This document shows, in pieces, positions 11,847-23,860 of a stretch of DNA of 64,000 nucleotides; the stretch's first letter is position 1, and each line of letters opens with the position of its first letter. The position numbers and the translations under genes are program-made. Below the pieces are notes generated by a model. The model worked only from the letters and a program-made list of their open reading frames with translations, ran no database searches and was not told where the DNA came from. The DNA comes from Cardiocondyla obscurior (lineage: Eukaryota > Arthropoda > Insecta > Hymenoptera > Formicidae): contig NC_091875.1 in NCBI RefSeq assembly GCF_019399895.1, positions 992,001-1,056,000 of the forward strand. The letters are read 5' to 3'.

Positions 11847-12199
11847 ATCAAGTTGAGGAGATAGGAACGGCGCCCTTATCGGCACAGCCGGCTTGTTCGC
11901 CATTTTATAGAGAGTGACGTATTCGATCGTTTCACGAGTAGGCAGGAATCGATAGAGAGAAAGAAAGAGAGAGAAAGAGAGAACAAAAAAAAAAAAAGAC
12001 AGCTTTTCTCGTAGCAATCGAGATCTCGCAATCGTGCACAGCCGTGAAAATGTCTGAGTCACGCGAGCCGCGTATCGTCCTTATCGCCTCGTAACGTTTC
12101 GCGGAGACCCGGCTCTCGCAACGACAGGAAGTTCGATATTTGCGCGAAATCGAGGATCCGTGACGAAATTTTCGACAGTCGCGGCTTAACGTGCGGGAC
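11847..12199 (+). other. probable 5' untranslated part of kinase start exon
   Basis: This lies directly upstream of the kinase ATG. Its 5' limit is uncertain: 11847 follows a moderate acceptor, but a transcription start within the stretch is equally possible. TGA at 12161 is in frame with the kinase ATG, so the kinase frame cannot extend further 5'. It contains a 14-codon upstream ORF at 12050-12094 and a GA-rich microsatellite-like patch followed by an A run near 11955-11997. Confidence 0.35.
12050..12094 (+). promoter_or_regulatory. upstream ORF in kinase leader
   Basis: ATG at 12050 reads 14 codons to TAA at 12092-12094, ending 105 bases before the kinase ATG and in the same frame. Upstream ORFs of this kind often lower translation of the main frame. 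Only the ORF is seen; any effect is inference. Confidence 0.3.
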
Positions 12200-12352
12200 A
12201 TGACGACGACCGGCAAGGGAAACGGCGATGTCGTCGGGCTCGGCGCGAGAAAGACCTTGATCCGCGTCGGCAAGTATCAGATGCTGAGGCCCCTCGGCAA
12301 GGGAAACTTCGCGCGCGTCGAAGAGGCCATCCACACCGTCCTCGGAGTCAAG
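12200..12352 (+). CDS. AMPK-related Ser/Thr protein kinase, N-terminal exon (partial)
   Basis: This 51-codon first coding exon starts at ATG 12200 (purine at -3) and ends phase 0 before GTGAGT at 12353. An in-frame TGA at 12161 excludes a longer start. Residues 1-21 are a Gly/Thr-rich leader. R22-V-G-K-Y-Q-M-L-R-P leads into the nucleotide loop L32-G-K-G-N-F-A-R-V40, followed by a helix-like stretch ending L-G-V-K51. The third loop glycine is Ala38, as in MARK, SIK, HUNK and other AMPK-related kinases, and the R-V-G-x-Y lead-in fits that group. The next exon should supply the V-A-I-K lysine that holds ATP. A cytoplasmic kinase phosphorylating Ser/Thr is inferred from the family. The acidic E-E-A after the loop is unusual, and I cannot pick the subfamily. 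If the intron were retained, translation would stop at 12407. Confidence 0.85.
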
Positions 12353-13828
12353 GTGAGTGTGATAAACTCAGATCGCCGCCGGGAGCGAGCGGCGGCCCCG
12401 AGCCTGTAAACCCATCTCCTCGCTGGCACGAAAATGGAGAACGCTCTCGTCCGTGCGCGCGTTCTCCTCGCGCTCGCCGTGCGAGAAGCGAAAGCTGGCT
12501 CCCTCGCGGGACCGACATAAATCTTTCATCCCGACGCGGAACGTAACGCGATCGTGAGAACACGCGCATCGCGCGTCGGCAGGATGTTCACCCTTTGGAC
12601 CGGACGTCCTTTCCGCAGAACAGTCGCTGGGGATTGATCGCGGCGATCTCGAGCGGAGCTTGGTCCGCCGGGTTCAACCGGGAGTGCCACCGATACCTCG
12701 CGCGATTAAATTTATCGTTATAAATGATTTAAGTCCTTCTCGTGACACGTGGCCGCGTGAAAAGTAAGTTTTTCCAGGATCTTCGAGACCGTTTTAATCT
12801 GAGTTTACCGCGCGGAGGCGTCGCGTGCGAATTTATGTCCATCGTGAGTTACGCGTGAACCTCGACAGACGTAAAACTTGCCACGTGTGCTCCTTCGAAG
12901 CGATAATCTTCCTAAGTGACCGCGGTCGTTTCAATCGCGCATAAATTATAAAAATTATTCCGCATAATGAAGAGGTCTGGGTATTAACCATCAATCTAAA
13001 GTCCTGCCGACGCGCGATGGTACTTCGATGAATAATTCTATTATGTAATACGATACGTCGGCTGCTCCGCTTTTAATTTTATCGAGGAGAAATCGTTTCG
13101 GGCTTGCGTCAGACTAACAAGCGACCGGGTTCTCTTTTCGCTGTATTAATCACGTCGCGGCGCGCATCATGCGTATTTCCGGAGCAGGTATTGAATCATT
13201 TGTCTGGAATCCATGCACCAAACGTCTAGGGAAAATAAAAGAAACCTTTTTTTCTTAAAAAAAAAAAAATTGAATAAGATACGAATCAACGAAAAAAGGA
13301 CGAAAAATTCAATCGTGAACGCGTTGATATCTTGATGCGTTTCGTGCAAGTTTCCGAGCACAGAGATGACAAAGACTTGACATTGTACTCGGCAGACGAT
13401 ACCGATGAAAGACGAGCGTCAGATTACGAAACGTTTCCCTTTCCCCTCATTTTTTTTTTATGCCATCCGAAATACCGGCGAGATCTTTCTTTTTCTCTTT
13501 CTCTCTCTCTTTCTCTCTTTCTCACGCGTGGGAACCTCGCCATTAAAATATTCTTTCTTAGAGATTATCTGATACCCGATCGATCGGCGATCACGGAATC
13601 CAGGCTATGTCGAAGAATCTCGCTGTCGTCCGGGATTCATCCCTGATTTATTCCGATACCCGATTCTAATTTGTATATCCCGTCGGAATGGGTAATTTAT
13701 CCCCTAAGCGGGCTAAAGCGAATCATGAAAATCGATCTCTCATGATAAGATACATCTATTCGTACTATTTATAGGCCGTCGTTTTTTTTTCTTTTTTAAT
13801 CTCGACCGCGATAATCTCGGCAACAGCT

Positions 13829-13854
13829 TCAAATTGAAGTCTACTTCAATTTGA
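13829..13854. repeat. perfect palindrome, 12-bp arms
   Basis: TCAAATTGAAGT at 13829-13840 and its exact reverse complement at 13843-13854 are separated by two bases. A shorter overlapping palindrome (CTTCAAATTGAAG) shares the left arm. It is near a T-rich patch. Confidence 0.85.
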
Positions 13855-14527
13855 CCGATAAACAAGGTGTCGTTTATTATCTACAATTCATTTCGTAGTT
13901 CTTTATTTTAAGGCCATTTTAATTATCCCATTGTTGAAGTTTCGTTACTACGAGTCTGCGAGCTAAATAAAAAAATTAATTACGCCTTTATATCCGTGTT
14001 CAGTCGCACTCCATTAATAGAAATCGCCGCGATCTTAATGCTCAAACGAATATCTTCCCACAAGTGCATCAAATTGTCCACTATTACGACGATGACGTAT
14101 CGCTTCTGGCCGAGATTTTTCTGCCTATTTTTCACCGAACGTGCAAATATGATTTAAGGTGTATTTCGCGCGGACATTACGTATTCTTTTTTTTTTTTTC
14201 TCACCCCGCAAAGGTGACGCGTCATCGTGGAAAGCTCCTCGGACGCGGCGGAAGATAACGCTCGAGCATCTGGCGTCGTTTACCGCCGAGAAAGACGAAC
14301 GGGGTGATTAAAGGAGGCCGCGGGAACCGCGGTGGTTTGCGTTGTCGGTGGAAATGCGGGACGCGAGGCACGGGGAACGTTCGTGGAACGATAGACACCG
14401 ATCGCTACGGGGAAACCGTTTGCGGTTATCTTGCCGAGAAGCCGATAACACACCGCCTCCGTGTGGTTTTCTCTCCTCGCGCCAGGACGGCCTGACGACG
14501 CCGCATCTCGCGTTTTACGAGACGCGT

Positions 14528-14548
14528 AAAAAAAAAAAAAAAAAAAAA
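14528..14548. repeat. poly(A) run, 21 nt
   Basis: An uninterrupted A run inside a CpG-rich block. No element body with target-site duplications could be recognised 5' of it. Confidence 0.9.
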
Positions 14549-16886
14549 GAAACGAGTCGCACGCTTCCGATCGCGGCGTTTTAACGAGGATCTTCGGGGT
14601 TTGTCTTCTCGCTGACGACCGTTCGTCACGTTCGACGCGCATCCGGCCACGAAAAACCTCGAATCGATCTCGCGGCGCCGCGAACGTATCTCCTGACGTA
14701 TGTTTTCTTATGCACCGCGAAAATATCCCCGGGGGAGGATTCGCCGGCAACGAGATCACCACGCGGATATTCGCCGAAAACAAAGACGCTCCGAGGAGAT
14801 CCCTCGATACTTTCTCGCGGATGTTGCCCGAGAACATTGCGCGGTAACATTTTGAAAAATGCACACCTTAAAAAGGAAGACATGTTCGCGCGACAGCGTA
14901 AGAAAATGACATTCTGCGAGACCGCGACAACCCGGAACCGACGACGGGAAAATATATACTCGGCGTCGCTATCCCGCGGATTATTCCACGGGGTATTCGT
15001 GATCATTTCAGATTATCCGCGAAGCCTTTCGCACTCTGTTACAATTTCAGCGCAATTCCCCGCGATTAGCATTCGCATTTTTGCGAGAGAAATTCATACC
15101 CGGCGATAACGGCGTACACATCGATTTTTCAGTGTCAGCGCGCAGTACGCGATAATAAACGGACGAATGCGTATCAATTTGCGCGTCTCGAGCATCGGCG
15201 AGCGAAACGGAATTAATTGATTTATCGATTCGGTCGTGACCGATAATAGGATGAGGCCCGCACAAAGCTGCGCACCAAGCGATTAGCGTAGGAACAGCAT
15301 TATCGCTCGTCTTATGCGTGTCGTGTTTTATGCAGATAGCGGTTTTCTTTGTGCACGCTAATACTCTTGTCGACGGCCGGCGGCGGTCGGCGGCCGGGGG
15401 TTGCGCGATTTCGCGGTAATTGTGTAATCGAGCATTATTTTTTGCGACGCAACGTACCCCCTTCTCCGCCTATGACGAAAAGGTTTTGGGGTGGGATGCA
15501 TTTTTCTGGAAGCGCTATCGCCGCGCAACGTGCCAATTTGTCGCAGGCTTCGTCTCTGCGCAGTTCAAATAGTTTATCGCGCAAGAGAAGCGATCGCGCA
15601 CTCGTGACAGTGGCGAATACAAAGGAACGCGGTTATCGCAGATCGGAGCCGGAGGTTTCGATTATGTACCCCCGCCTTTCTCACCGGGCTGCCGCTTATC
15701 GCATCGATGTTTATGCTCGTATCCATTTTTCTCGCCACGCGGGTCACTATCGACCGGAGCAGTTCGCTCTATTCCGCGGCGTATCGCAATTATCTTTATT
15801 AATAAAGCCCGCGTGTCGGATCAACAAATCCATTCTCCGCTTGTGTCTTTCGACGCTGCTTGATTGATTATATTTTTCCAATCTCTATCGGAGATACGAT
15901 AGGTTACGATCTAGAGCGAGGGAGAATGACTAGCCGAGGATAATTCTCGGACCGTTATGTATACATATATATGCGTTTGAGTACACGCGAGTCGAGAGGC
16001 GCTTGGCGGATATATTTTTAGACTCCGATGAATACTTAAACATTCTATAAGATCCGGAATATATGACACGTAAAAATTCTAACATCGGGATTCCCTTAGC
16101 GGCGAGATCGAAACGTACTTTCCGTCGCGACTCCACGGCTCGTCTCGATCTGCCTCGGTGCGGAAACCGCGAGCTCTCGTCTGGATTTATCTGGCTCGCG
16201 TAATCGGCCAATTTACAACGATCAATCGTAGTTACGTATTCTTGGCGCGGGGGTTCGCGTCGCAGGGTGTACTTTCGCACCTTCCTCGTCCATATTAAAA
16301 AAAAAAAAAAAAAACTTTTCCAAAAATTGTACACTTTATTATTCTTTTGCAAAGTACTCGGTGTTCAAGTCGTTTAAATTTACATAAAAAATCTGTCGGG
16401 AAGTTGATACGGTATTAGTTTCGACGCGCGTGAACGACTTGTAGTCGATCGCGGCATTATAGTTGAATCCGCTGAAGCCACACGTGGGCTAATCGGTGGG
16501 CAGCCACGGCTTCGCGATTTCGCCCGCGACCCCGGAAGCCTCGTTGAAAGCTCCGAGCGGAGATCTCGGCCTATCATCGTGTCTGGCGTGGTCAGTAGCG
16601 CACCGGATCGGTTGCATGGTGGTTCTCGGTTGAACTCGCCGTGCGAGAAAGGGACCACGAGGCACGTCGCGTCTCTCATCTCATCCGTACCTCGAACTGT
16701 CGTCGGTATCGATCGGCTGTTATTCTCCCGTGTGTTACATCGCGGCGGCCCCTCCGGGGCCGCAACCTGTAATTTCGGTAACCACAAATAAAACCATACG
16801 GTGTGTGTGGATCGACGTGGTCCGCCCGGCCACACGAGAAAGCAATACAACCCGAGCGGTATCGAATGTCTATAGGGTGCCCTACT

Positions 16887-17160
16887 CTCCCACCTCCCTC
16901 TCTCTCTATCTCTCCGGTGTTTCTTTTTTTTTCTCTCCTTTTTTTTTTCATTTTTACTCTCTTTTTCTCTCGCTTTACTCCTCCGTCGATACGTCTCTGT
17001 TCACCTGGCTACCCTCTCGCGCCTCCTTACAGCTCGATTTACACGGGGCTCCAATTCTGTCCGCCGCTCGTTCTTCTTGTCCTCGTTTCTCCGTCTGTTT
17101 CTTCGACGTGTCTCCGTCCATCCTTTTCGTTCCGCGCGTCTTCCCTCCGCTCCAAGTGTA
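16887..17160. other. pyrimidine-skewed tract
   Basis: About 270 bp of the + strand is very largely C and T, with TCTC, TTTTTT and CTCCGTC words. Two overlapping + frames (16730-17188 and 16803-17165) run through it and are rich in Ser, Leu and Phe as a composition effect. No domain is seen. Confidence 0.6.
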
Positions 17161-18868
17161 TTTAATATCGATTATGAGACGACAATAGACCTACCGGATT
17201 GTGCCTGAAACCGACGTGTACGGGAATTCATCGGGAACAGGCAGCGGCCTGTGGTAGAACGATCGAATGAGATAGAAAGAGAGAAAAAATGTGGGAGAAG
17301 ATGGAAGACGGCAGGACCATCGATGGAGAGAAAAAAAAAAAAAAAAATAGGGAGAATCGGGCCCGCGGTTTCGAGTTACTCGCGCACGGTGGGCTCCGCC
17401 GTGTGGGGAGACCTGCCAAAATCGTTCAGGTACAGTTCACGTCTCTCTCGCCTACTCTCCCGCGACTGCCACCTTGGCGACGATTCGGTACCCAACGGAT
17501 TTTCTCCCGCGCGGCACAAAAATTCTGCGTGATTTCTCGTACGTCGCGAAAAACTCCCTGCTTCTATATTCCAAACGTGCGCGGCTACTTCAATCGCGCT
17601 ACGGTGGAACGAAAAGAAATCTCGAAAAGAAGACGGAACACGAAACGCATCGAGAGACAAACGTATAGTTACTCCTGGCTCTCAGCTATAACTCTGCGAC
17701 GTCTAAATATAGCTACCTGTTGTGACGCTGGAAATAATCGAGTCAATGATATTTTAAATAAAAATCTTTCCACCCGATGCGCTTTCGCAGTCGACTCGAT
17801 AAAATCGCAGCGACGTGAAAATAAATTGGCATTTCACCGTACGTCTAATTAATTTCGAATCCCACCACGTGCTCGATTTAAATCTGCTCACAGCGTGGCC
17901 GCCCGCTCTTAAAACGATTATTCATCGCGTCTTCCGAGAACCGCTCGAAATCCTTGACATTTTCGCGAGCGTCATCCGCGGGATTCGAGCGGCTCTCGCG
18001 GCGGGAAACCGACGCATAATTTCCCAGCTGCATGCGGCGACTAGACTCGCCACTCGCCACGTTTATCACTCATTTTTGCCCCGGCATCGAAGCGACCGTG
18101 GCCCAATGCCCCCGTTAAGTGCGCCTCTCGAGCACTGCTTTTTCTCTCGCCGTGCCGGCAGCTGCGCGCATTGTGTGCAACTCGGTGAAGGCGATGCACA
18201 CTCGGATAAGAGCACGTGGCGAGGGCGCGTGGTTCTTCAAAACTGCCCGTCCCGTCCTTTCTATTTCTCCTAATATCTACGTCAAAAGTGCCAGGCGTCG
18301 CAAGTTCGGCACGTTTCGCAGCAACCGTAATCTTGATTATTTAGAACGTACGAAATAGACACGATGTATGATAACTACCGGCGAGCGCACGGCACTGTTC
18401 GCTCTCCTTTGTGCAACGCTAATCGCGCAACGAATCCCAGTTCATTGAATTACAATCGCCGGCGACCGGGTAGATAGAGCCCCGCGATTTGCATAATCGA
18501 CGAGCTCGCTCGCGCGGTTACGCGATCTCTCTCCCCTTCCCTCCCCTTTCCGTACCGGTAAGTGATTCTTTAACGACCGTTTATTAGTCTCGGGGTATTA
18601 AAAATTACGGATCGATCGTCATTAAATCGATGGCGCAACCAGGCCGGACCGTTCGGCGATAACTCGCGTTGACCGTCGAACTTAATGGTCCGGCAATTAA
18701 CCGCGACAGCCGATACGCGCGGCAAATGAATAAATTTGTACTATTAGTTTCGCCCGGCGGGTCCCTTTAATCATCCCGGTGGCCCCGAAAGAGGCTGCCG
18801 ATCCCAGCGAGCGCGAGCCGCGTCGACGACAAATACGAGATCCGTGTGTGCACGCGTCTAATAATTAA

Positions 18869-19275
18869 CCTCGTCGGTCCCGGGGTCTTCTCGGAAGGCC
18901 CCGACCTATCGGCAGATATTCCATGGAATCGGCCGCGGTGGATACGCCTGCTTCCGGCGGCCCGAGCGCGGCAAAAAATCCGACGTATTTCTGGCCTCGT
19001 CCGGCTCGATCCTCGCTCGGGGAATCTGTGCTCTGGGCCTCCGAGGGGAACGTAAACGTCATCCTTATCGCGAACGTCGGTCGCCCGATCCTCGCCGCGA
19101 TAGCCGCGGGCGTCGATCTCAACGAGGCTACCTCACGAAAATTTCTATCTTTTATTTTCTCGACGGGATCCTCTGTTCCCGCTTCCATCTTCTCTATAGT
19201 GAGAACAAACATCGTTCCGGAACTCGGCGACACCGAGAAAACATCTCTTTGAACCTCTTTGAAGTACCATCTCAT
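18869..19275 (+). other. two-way open segment, possible unrecognised coding sequence
   Basis: The + frame is open from 18869; from ATG 18923 it runs 109 codons to TGA at 19253-19255. The minus strand is open over 18865-19275 (136 codons), with its third codon positions on the same bases. Through about 19135 the hand-counted G/C share is highest at third positions, then first, then second, as in real genes of CpG-rich insects. The + product has a hydrophobic stretch (V-I-L-I-A-N-V then I-L-A-A-I-A-A). I recognise no family in either direction and see no convincing splice borders. It may be a chance open segment. Confidence 0.18.
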
Positions 19276-20306
19276 GATTTAATCACGATTTATCTTATTT
19301 CTCTTACCGCGAATAATAATAAATAAATACCGGGGTTTCCTGAAATAAAAGACGCTGGCGGAAGTCTTGCGGTACTCGCCGCGAATGAAAGTATGGAAAG
19401 CGTCTTTCGACATAGGAAAAAAAAAATATTTAAAAAAAACCACTTTTCTCTTCGGCGAGGTGCGTTCATCCGCGAGCGCGATGCAATTTCGCGAGATCGA
19501 CGTAGCCGATGGTCCGCTACGAGCCGGCGATGTAACCGGTACCTCGCGAGCGTGGGAAGACCCCTCCTAAATATCGCGCAAGTTCCTTACGCAACGAAAC
19601 GGCGCGGCGCGGAGATTAACTCTGTATCCTGTTTCTCGGCCGTGTCTAGGAAACGAGGGGCGGGCGTATCGAATCGAGTGCGTGCGAAACGTTTATCTCG
19701 ATTGCTGCCAAGTGCAGGATCGTGTACCTCGGCGGGAGCGTGTAGGTGGTGGAACCCGAGGGCTGGCAACGAGACGGGCGGCTACAGGTATCCCGCAGCA
19801 GCTTGCGTGTCCGGTGCATCCGAGCCGGGATCGTCGCGCCGGTCATCGCACGTGCGAGGTGCGACGGCCGATTTAGGCATGCCGGTGTCCTTGGGGAAGA
19901 TAGATGAATCCGAGTAGTCTGCGCGGGAATTAATTTTGCGAGAGGGCCCCGCGAGAGTTCCTTCGGTCTCGGCCTTGAAAAAAATCCGTCGCATCGCGTC
20001 ACGCGCTCCCGAGACGCCACTTGTCGTTGGGAGGACTGCACTTCACGGCGACGATCGTTTTGCGATCACTCGACGGGCGTTCGCCAAGTGGAAATCGCGT
20101 TTGCTCGCCTCGAGGGTTTGCCCACGGTCGTTTATACGAACGAGCGACGCGTAGCGCAGCCGTCGAGAGTATCACTCTCGTGACGCGGACGCGGAAGTTC
20201 TCAAATGCGCGCGTTTCGCAAAACGTTCCGGGAAGGTCGTAAATTTCCCGTTTGCAGCCTCCTTTGGGGACCGTAGGCTTTTTTTTCTTTTTTTTTCCTT
20301 TTCTTC

Positions 20307-20328
20307 TTTTTTTTTTTTTTTTTTTTTT
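20307..20328. repeat. poly(T) run, 22 nt
   Basis: It forms the end of a pure pyrimidine tract running from about 20277 to 20328. Confidence 0.9.
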
Positions 20329-21693
20329 CATCGTAAATTCAGCTGTTTTCGGTAAAAACGACGCCCGGAGGCCCCTGCTTTTAAACTGTCCGCCGGCGAT
20401 TCCCGTCGGTTCTCGTTCGCGACGCGGCTTTCGCCGAATGTCGAAACTGCCACGAAATCGTCGCAATCGGTCGCCGCGTTAAACTTTTTGCCGCCGTAAA
20501 CTTTCAGGTCGATATCATTATCGGCGATAGGCGCAGTCGCGTTCACATCGTAACCGAGCGAGCGTGCGACCCGGCGCGCATTAACGTTCCTATAAAAGTT
20601 TTTTCTTTTCTTTCCCGTCCACGCACAAGTTTGTTTCTTATCGAAAACCATCGCATTATCATTAGTATCAAACGTATACGTATTCCAGTATTATATCTCT
20701 ACCATAAATGCGTATATCGTTATTTCATTGCAGCAAACATTGCTATTTCAACATACATTTTATGCCGCACTAAAACCGGAACTCTACACTAAAAAAAATA
20801 AGAAAAAAAAATTACATCTGTGTTCCTATTAATATCCACTCGATCCCATTAAACAGTTGCTTCGTTAATTGAAAATTCCCTCGGACATTTATTCCTCTTA
20901 CTTTATTTAGTTTTTTTTTTCAAAAAAAGGAGCTAGCCACTTTCATACTCGTGACTTCTTTCTCCTATATTTTTCTCTCAGCGTAGAACAATTTAGTGCG
21001 CGCACACAAAATTTGTAAAAAGAAAGCAAAAATATATACAAGATAAACGAACAAACCACAGAGAAGTTCATTCGTCGTACAACAATTTTTAAATGAATCG
21101 AGTCTTATTGGGCCAAGTAAAATATATTTTTGCTTGCAGTAGCTCCGAAAGAAATCAGATAAAATGGCAGTGAAACTGTCGTTAGGTCGCGCGATAAACG
21201 GAACGTACGTGACGTGGATTTCGTGGTCGCTCGATTGACACGATCGTAAATGTCGTAAATACGAGGCAATGACCATTCCGTCCGGGTTCTTTGTCGCTGG
21301 ACCGATTTTATCTCGCACCGTCCGGACGCAGTGGCCTATCGGTAGTCGACGGCCAGGTAGAAATATTAGAATTTGTCGAACACGCTCGATTGGTCCGAGC
21401 GAGCTTACCGAGAAACCATCCAGCCTTACCGAACGCGGCGAAGGCGGATAATTGTGCATCGTCTACGGCAACAAATTGCCGGCAATGATGCGTTTCAACG
21501 ACGTAATGTAACGCGGTACGAAATAATCCGAAAAATTCGTGGAAGCGAAAGAGTGTATAACGGTGCCGCGGCGAGCTATAAAATAATAAACTAAAACCAA
21601 GGCAATGATTCCGCGCGTCGTATTTGCCGTCGTTAAGTTTCGAGATTTTAGGGAGATTTTGACCCAAGTCTTTTCTTTAGCTCTCGAGGCCTA

Positions 21694-22317
21694 CTAGGTT
21701 TGCGTTTCATGCCGGCTTCGAATAGCAATTTCACGAAACACCGAGACGCGTTTCGTAACGTGACAAATAGTCATTTCCGACAGCGAATGAAACGATCCAA
21801 GTACCTTCTCGCGTGCCGCGTTCGCGGGCATCGATGTATAAATCACGGAGCCTTGCGTCTTAATGTGTAGGGTGGCGACGCGAAAGGAAACGTGGCGAGG
21901 TGGCGAGCCCGAGAATTCGGCGGACCAGTTTTGGAAACTCGAAACCGCCTTCTCGGCCGTCGTTAAACATTCGACACACGCGCCTGCGAGTGGAACGATA
22001 AGGAGGTGACGTGCCTCCGCTCTCGATCTGACATCCAATTCCGAGAAAAGTTTCAATCTCGGTGGCACCCCGTCCCCCGTCGCGCCGTCGAATTCCCCCC
22101 GAGGATCCGGGAAATCAAAGGAGTCAGAAATACGAGCTACACGCGGTCGGTCTGCCGGGAGAGTAGATCTAGTCGGGGCACATCGACGCAAGAAAGATAA
22201 ACAGGGGGTGGGTACGTCGTAGCGACCGGCGGGAGAGCCGGAGAATTCGCGTCGCGAATGGACTAACTCGATATCACGGTTGAATAAAGATTTTTTTATC
22301 TCGCGACAGATAATCAC
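21694..22317 (-). other. longest open frame in the window, unrecognised
   Basis: ATG-initiated minus-strand frame of 207 codons. No signal peptide, membrane helix, catalytic motif or repeat stands out. Third-position G/C by eye is only modestly above the local average. One frame of this length is roughly what chance allows in 64 kb of stop-poor CpG-rich DNA. It is listed only as the best candidate for an intronic minus-strand gene. Confidence 0.12.
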
Positions 22318-23255
22318 GCTTCGTTTTACTGCGAGGTCTTCGCAGCGAAATATCGCCTGCGCCGCGAGCCTGGGACCGTGCTGGCATTATCATTTTTATT
22401 ACGATTACACAAAAACGAGACAGATAAAAATTTGATCAAACGTATAACTATTATTGACAACGGAGATCAAAATTATATGCGCGATAATTAATTAACATTA
22501 CGCGGCCTAGAATAAACACGTCGCACGGTGCCTCGATCGAGACCACATGCCCGCCGTTAGGTCTGCCTTATGAAAATGTTAGGTTGATGTATAACGGTTG
22601 TGCCGCCGCGATGTCTATTAATCGCGTGGAAGTTTACGCGAATAATGGCCGTCGTGCAGAAGCTGTTTCGCGTCTGCTCCGGGTACCCTCGATATTCCAA
22701 TTCGCACTGGAGATCGGCTCTCATTTGCATGAGTCAGCCGCTCGAAGCCGAGCCGTAGGCGCGAGGCGGCTCTCGGGGGGTCCCCCCGAGTGAGCGAGGC
22801 ACGTCGTGAATTCACCGGCGACGAGAGCCTCTCTAATCACCGCTTCACGGGACGATCAACGTCGTTCGCGCTATGCATAGAGCGGCCCGCTCGATGTTAA
22901 ATGGATCTCCTCGGGGAGAGGCGGCTGCCGCTCGAGCCGTCTTTCTTCCGGAATAATCTCGGCCTCCGTGAGAATAAGTCGCTGGCGCATCTATCCGTCC
23001 ACCTTACGGCGCGACCGCGATACGGTTTGCGGCTACTCCCATAATGCAGCCCGCGTATCTGCCTGATTACTCCATGCCTCCTAACAAGAGTAATCTTTGC
23101 TCGTGTCAATTTACCAGCAAGCGGATTCCGCTCGGGCCATTTAAAGCAAATTACAGATAAGTACGCGCCGCGCGAAATGAATAATTTATATCGACTCGTC
23201 CGAGCGTACGGTGATTAATTTAGCACGCGTGTTTTGCAGTGGGTATATATAATTC

Positions 23256-23258
<3 letters not shown>

Positions 23259-23288
<30 letters not shown>
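23259..23288. repeat. poly(A) run, 30 nt, with purine tail
   Basis: The longest homopolymer in the window, followed by a GA-rich stretch to about 23316. No retroposed gene body was recognised upstream of it. Confidence 0.9.
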
Positions 23289-23290
<2 letters not shown>

Positions 23291-23639
23291 AGAAACAGAA
23301 AAAGAAAGAGAGAAAGGGCGCGCTACAATGTTTTGAGGAGCGTCATCTCCGCTGACGGTGCTCCGTAAACCTTTTAGTTTATTTGAGAAACGCTTGAACG
23401 GTTCCTTAAGATAAATTGTGAAGATCTACGTTGCCTCGGACTTCCCGAACGAAATGGTGAGGATCGCGCATTTTCTAGCAGGCAAAACGTCGCGAGGCGC
23501 CTCTTCGATCGTCTTACGCGCTGCTTAACACCGCAAACAATTCCTTGCGGCCTCGGTCTATCCTAGGATCTGTTTTTCAGTCTGTGCATCCCCTTTAACT
23601 AATATATTTGGTGCCTGGGGCCCGCCATTGTAATACCCA

Positions 23640-23860
23640 CCGAATACACAATAATCCCAGCTTGCCGCCCCTCGCCCGGCTACCCGAGTCCCAAAACCTT
23701 CCACCTTCCTCTCGCACCGTTCTCACCTTCTTTCTCTTTCACACGTGCTACGTTCACCTTCGTCAGTCTCCCTCGCCCTATTCCTCCCTCGCTCTTTCAT
23801 CCCTCGGCACTTTCCCTTCATCGACGCTCTTGTCCTCTTTACCCTACGGTCGCCTCGCGA
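23640..23860. other. pyrimidine-skewed tract
   Basis: The + strand is C/T-rich over about 220 bp. A 115-codon frame (23608-23955) crosses it, with Ser, Leu, Pro and Phe dominating. No domain is seen. Confidence 0.55.

Larger units (their letters stand above)
12353..18868 (+). other. start of large kinase intron; no gene recognised
   Basis: The stretch begins with the GTGAGT donor of the kinase exon. It has CpG-rich patches (12360-12800, 14220-15060, 15350-15800) and AT-rich patches. Open frames up to 194 codons (14280-14864, minus) occur on both strands and overlap one another; none shows a domain. CT-rich tracts lie at 13483-13523 and 16887-17160, with long A runs at 14528-14548 and 16297-16314. 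No segment encodes the kinase V-A-I-K strand or later motifs. Confidence 0.5.

Noticed and set aside
14280..14864. 194-codon minus frame
   Set aside because: Contains a run of Phe from a 21-nt homopolymer, overlaps two + frames, and has no domain.
23259..23288. Poly(A) run as the tail of a retroposed gene
   Set aside because: No recognisable gene body or target-site duplication flanks it.
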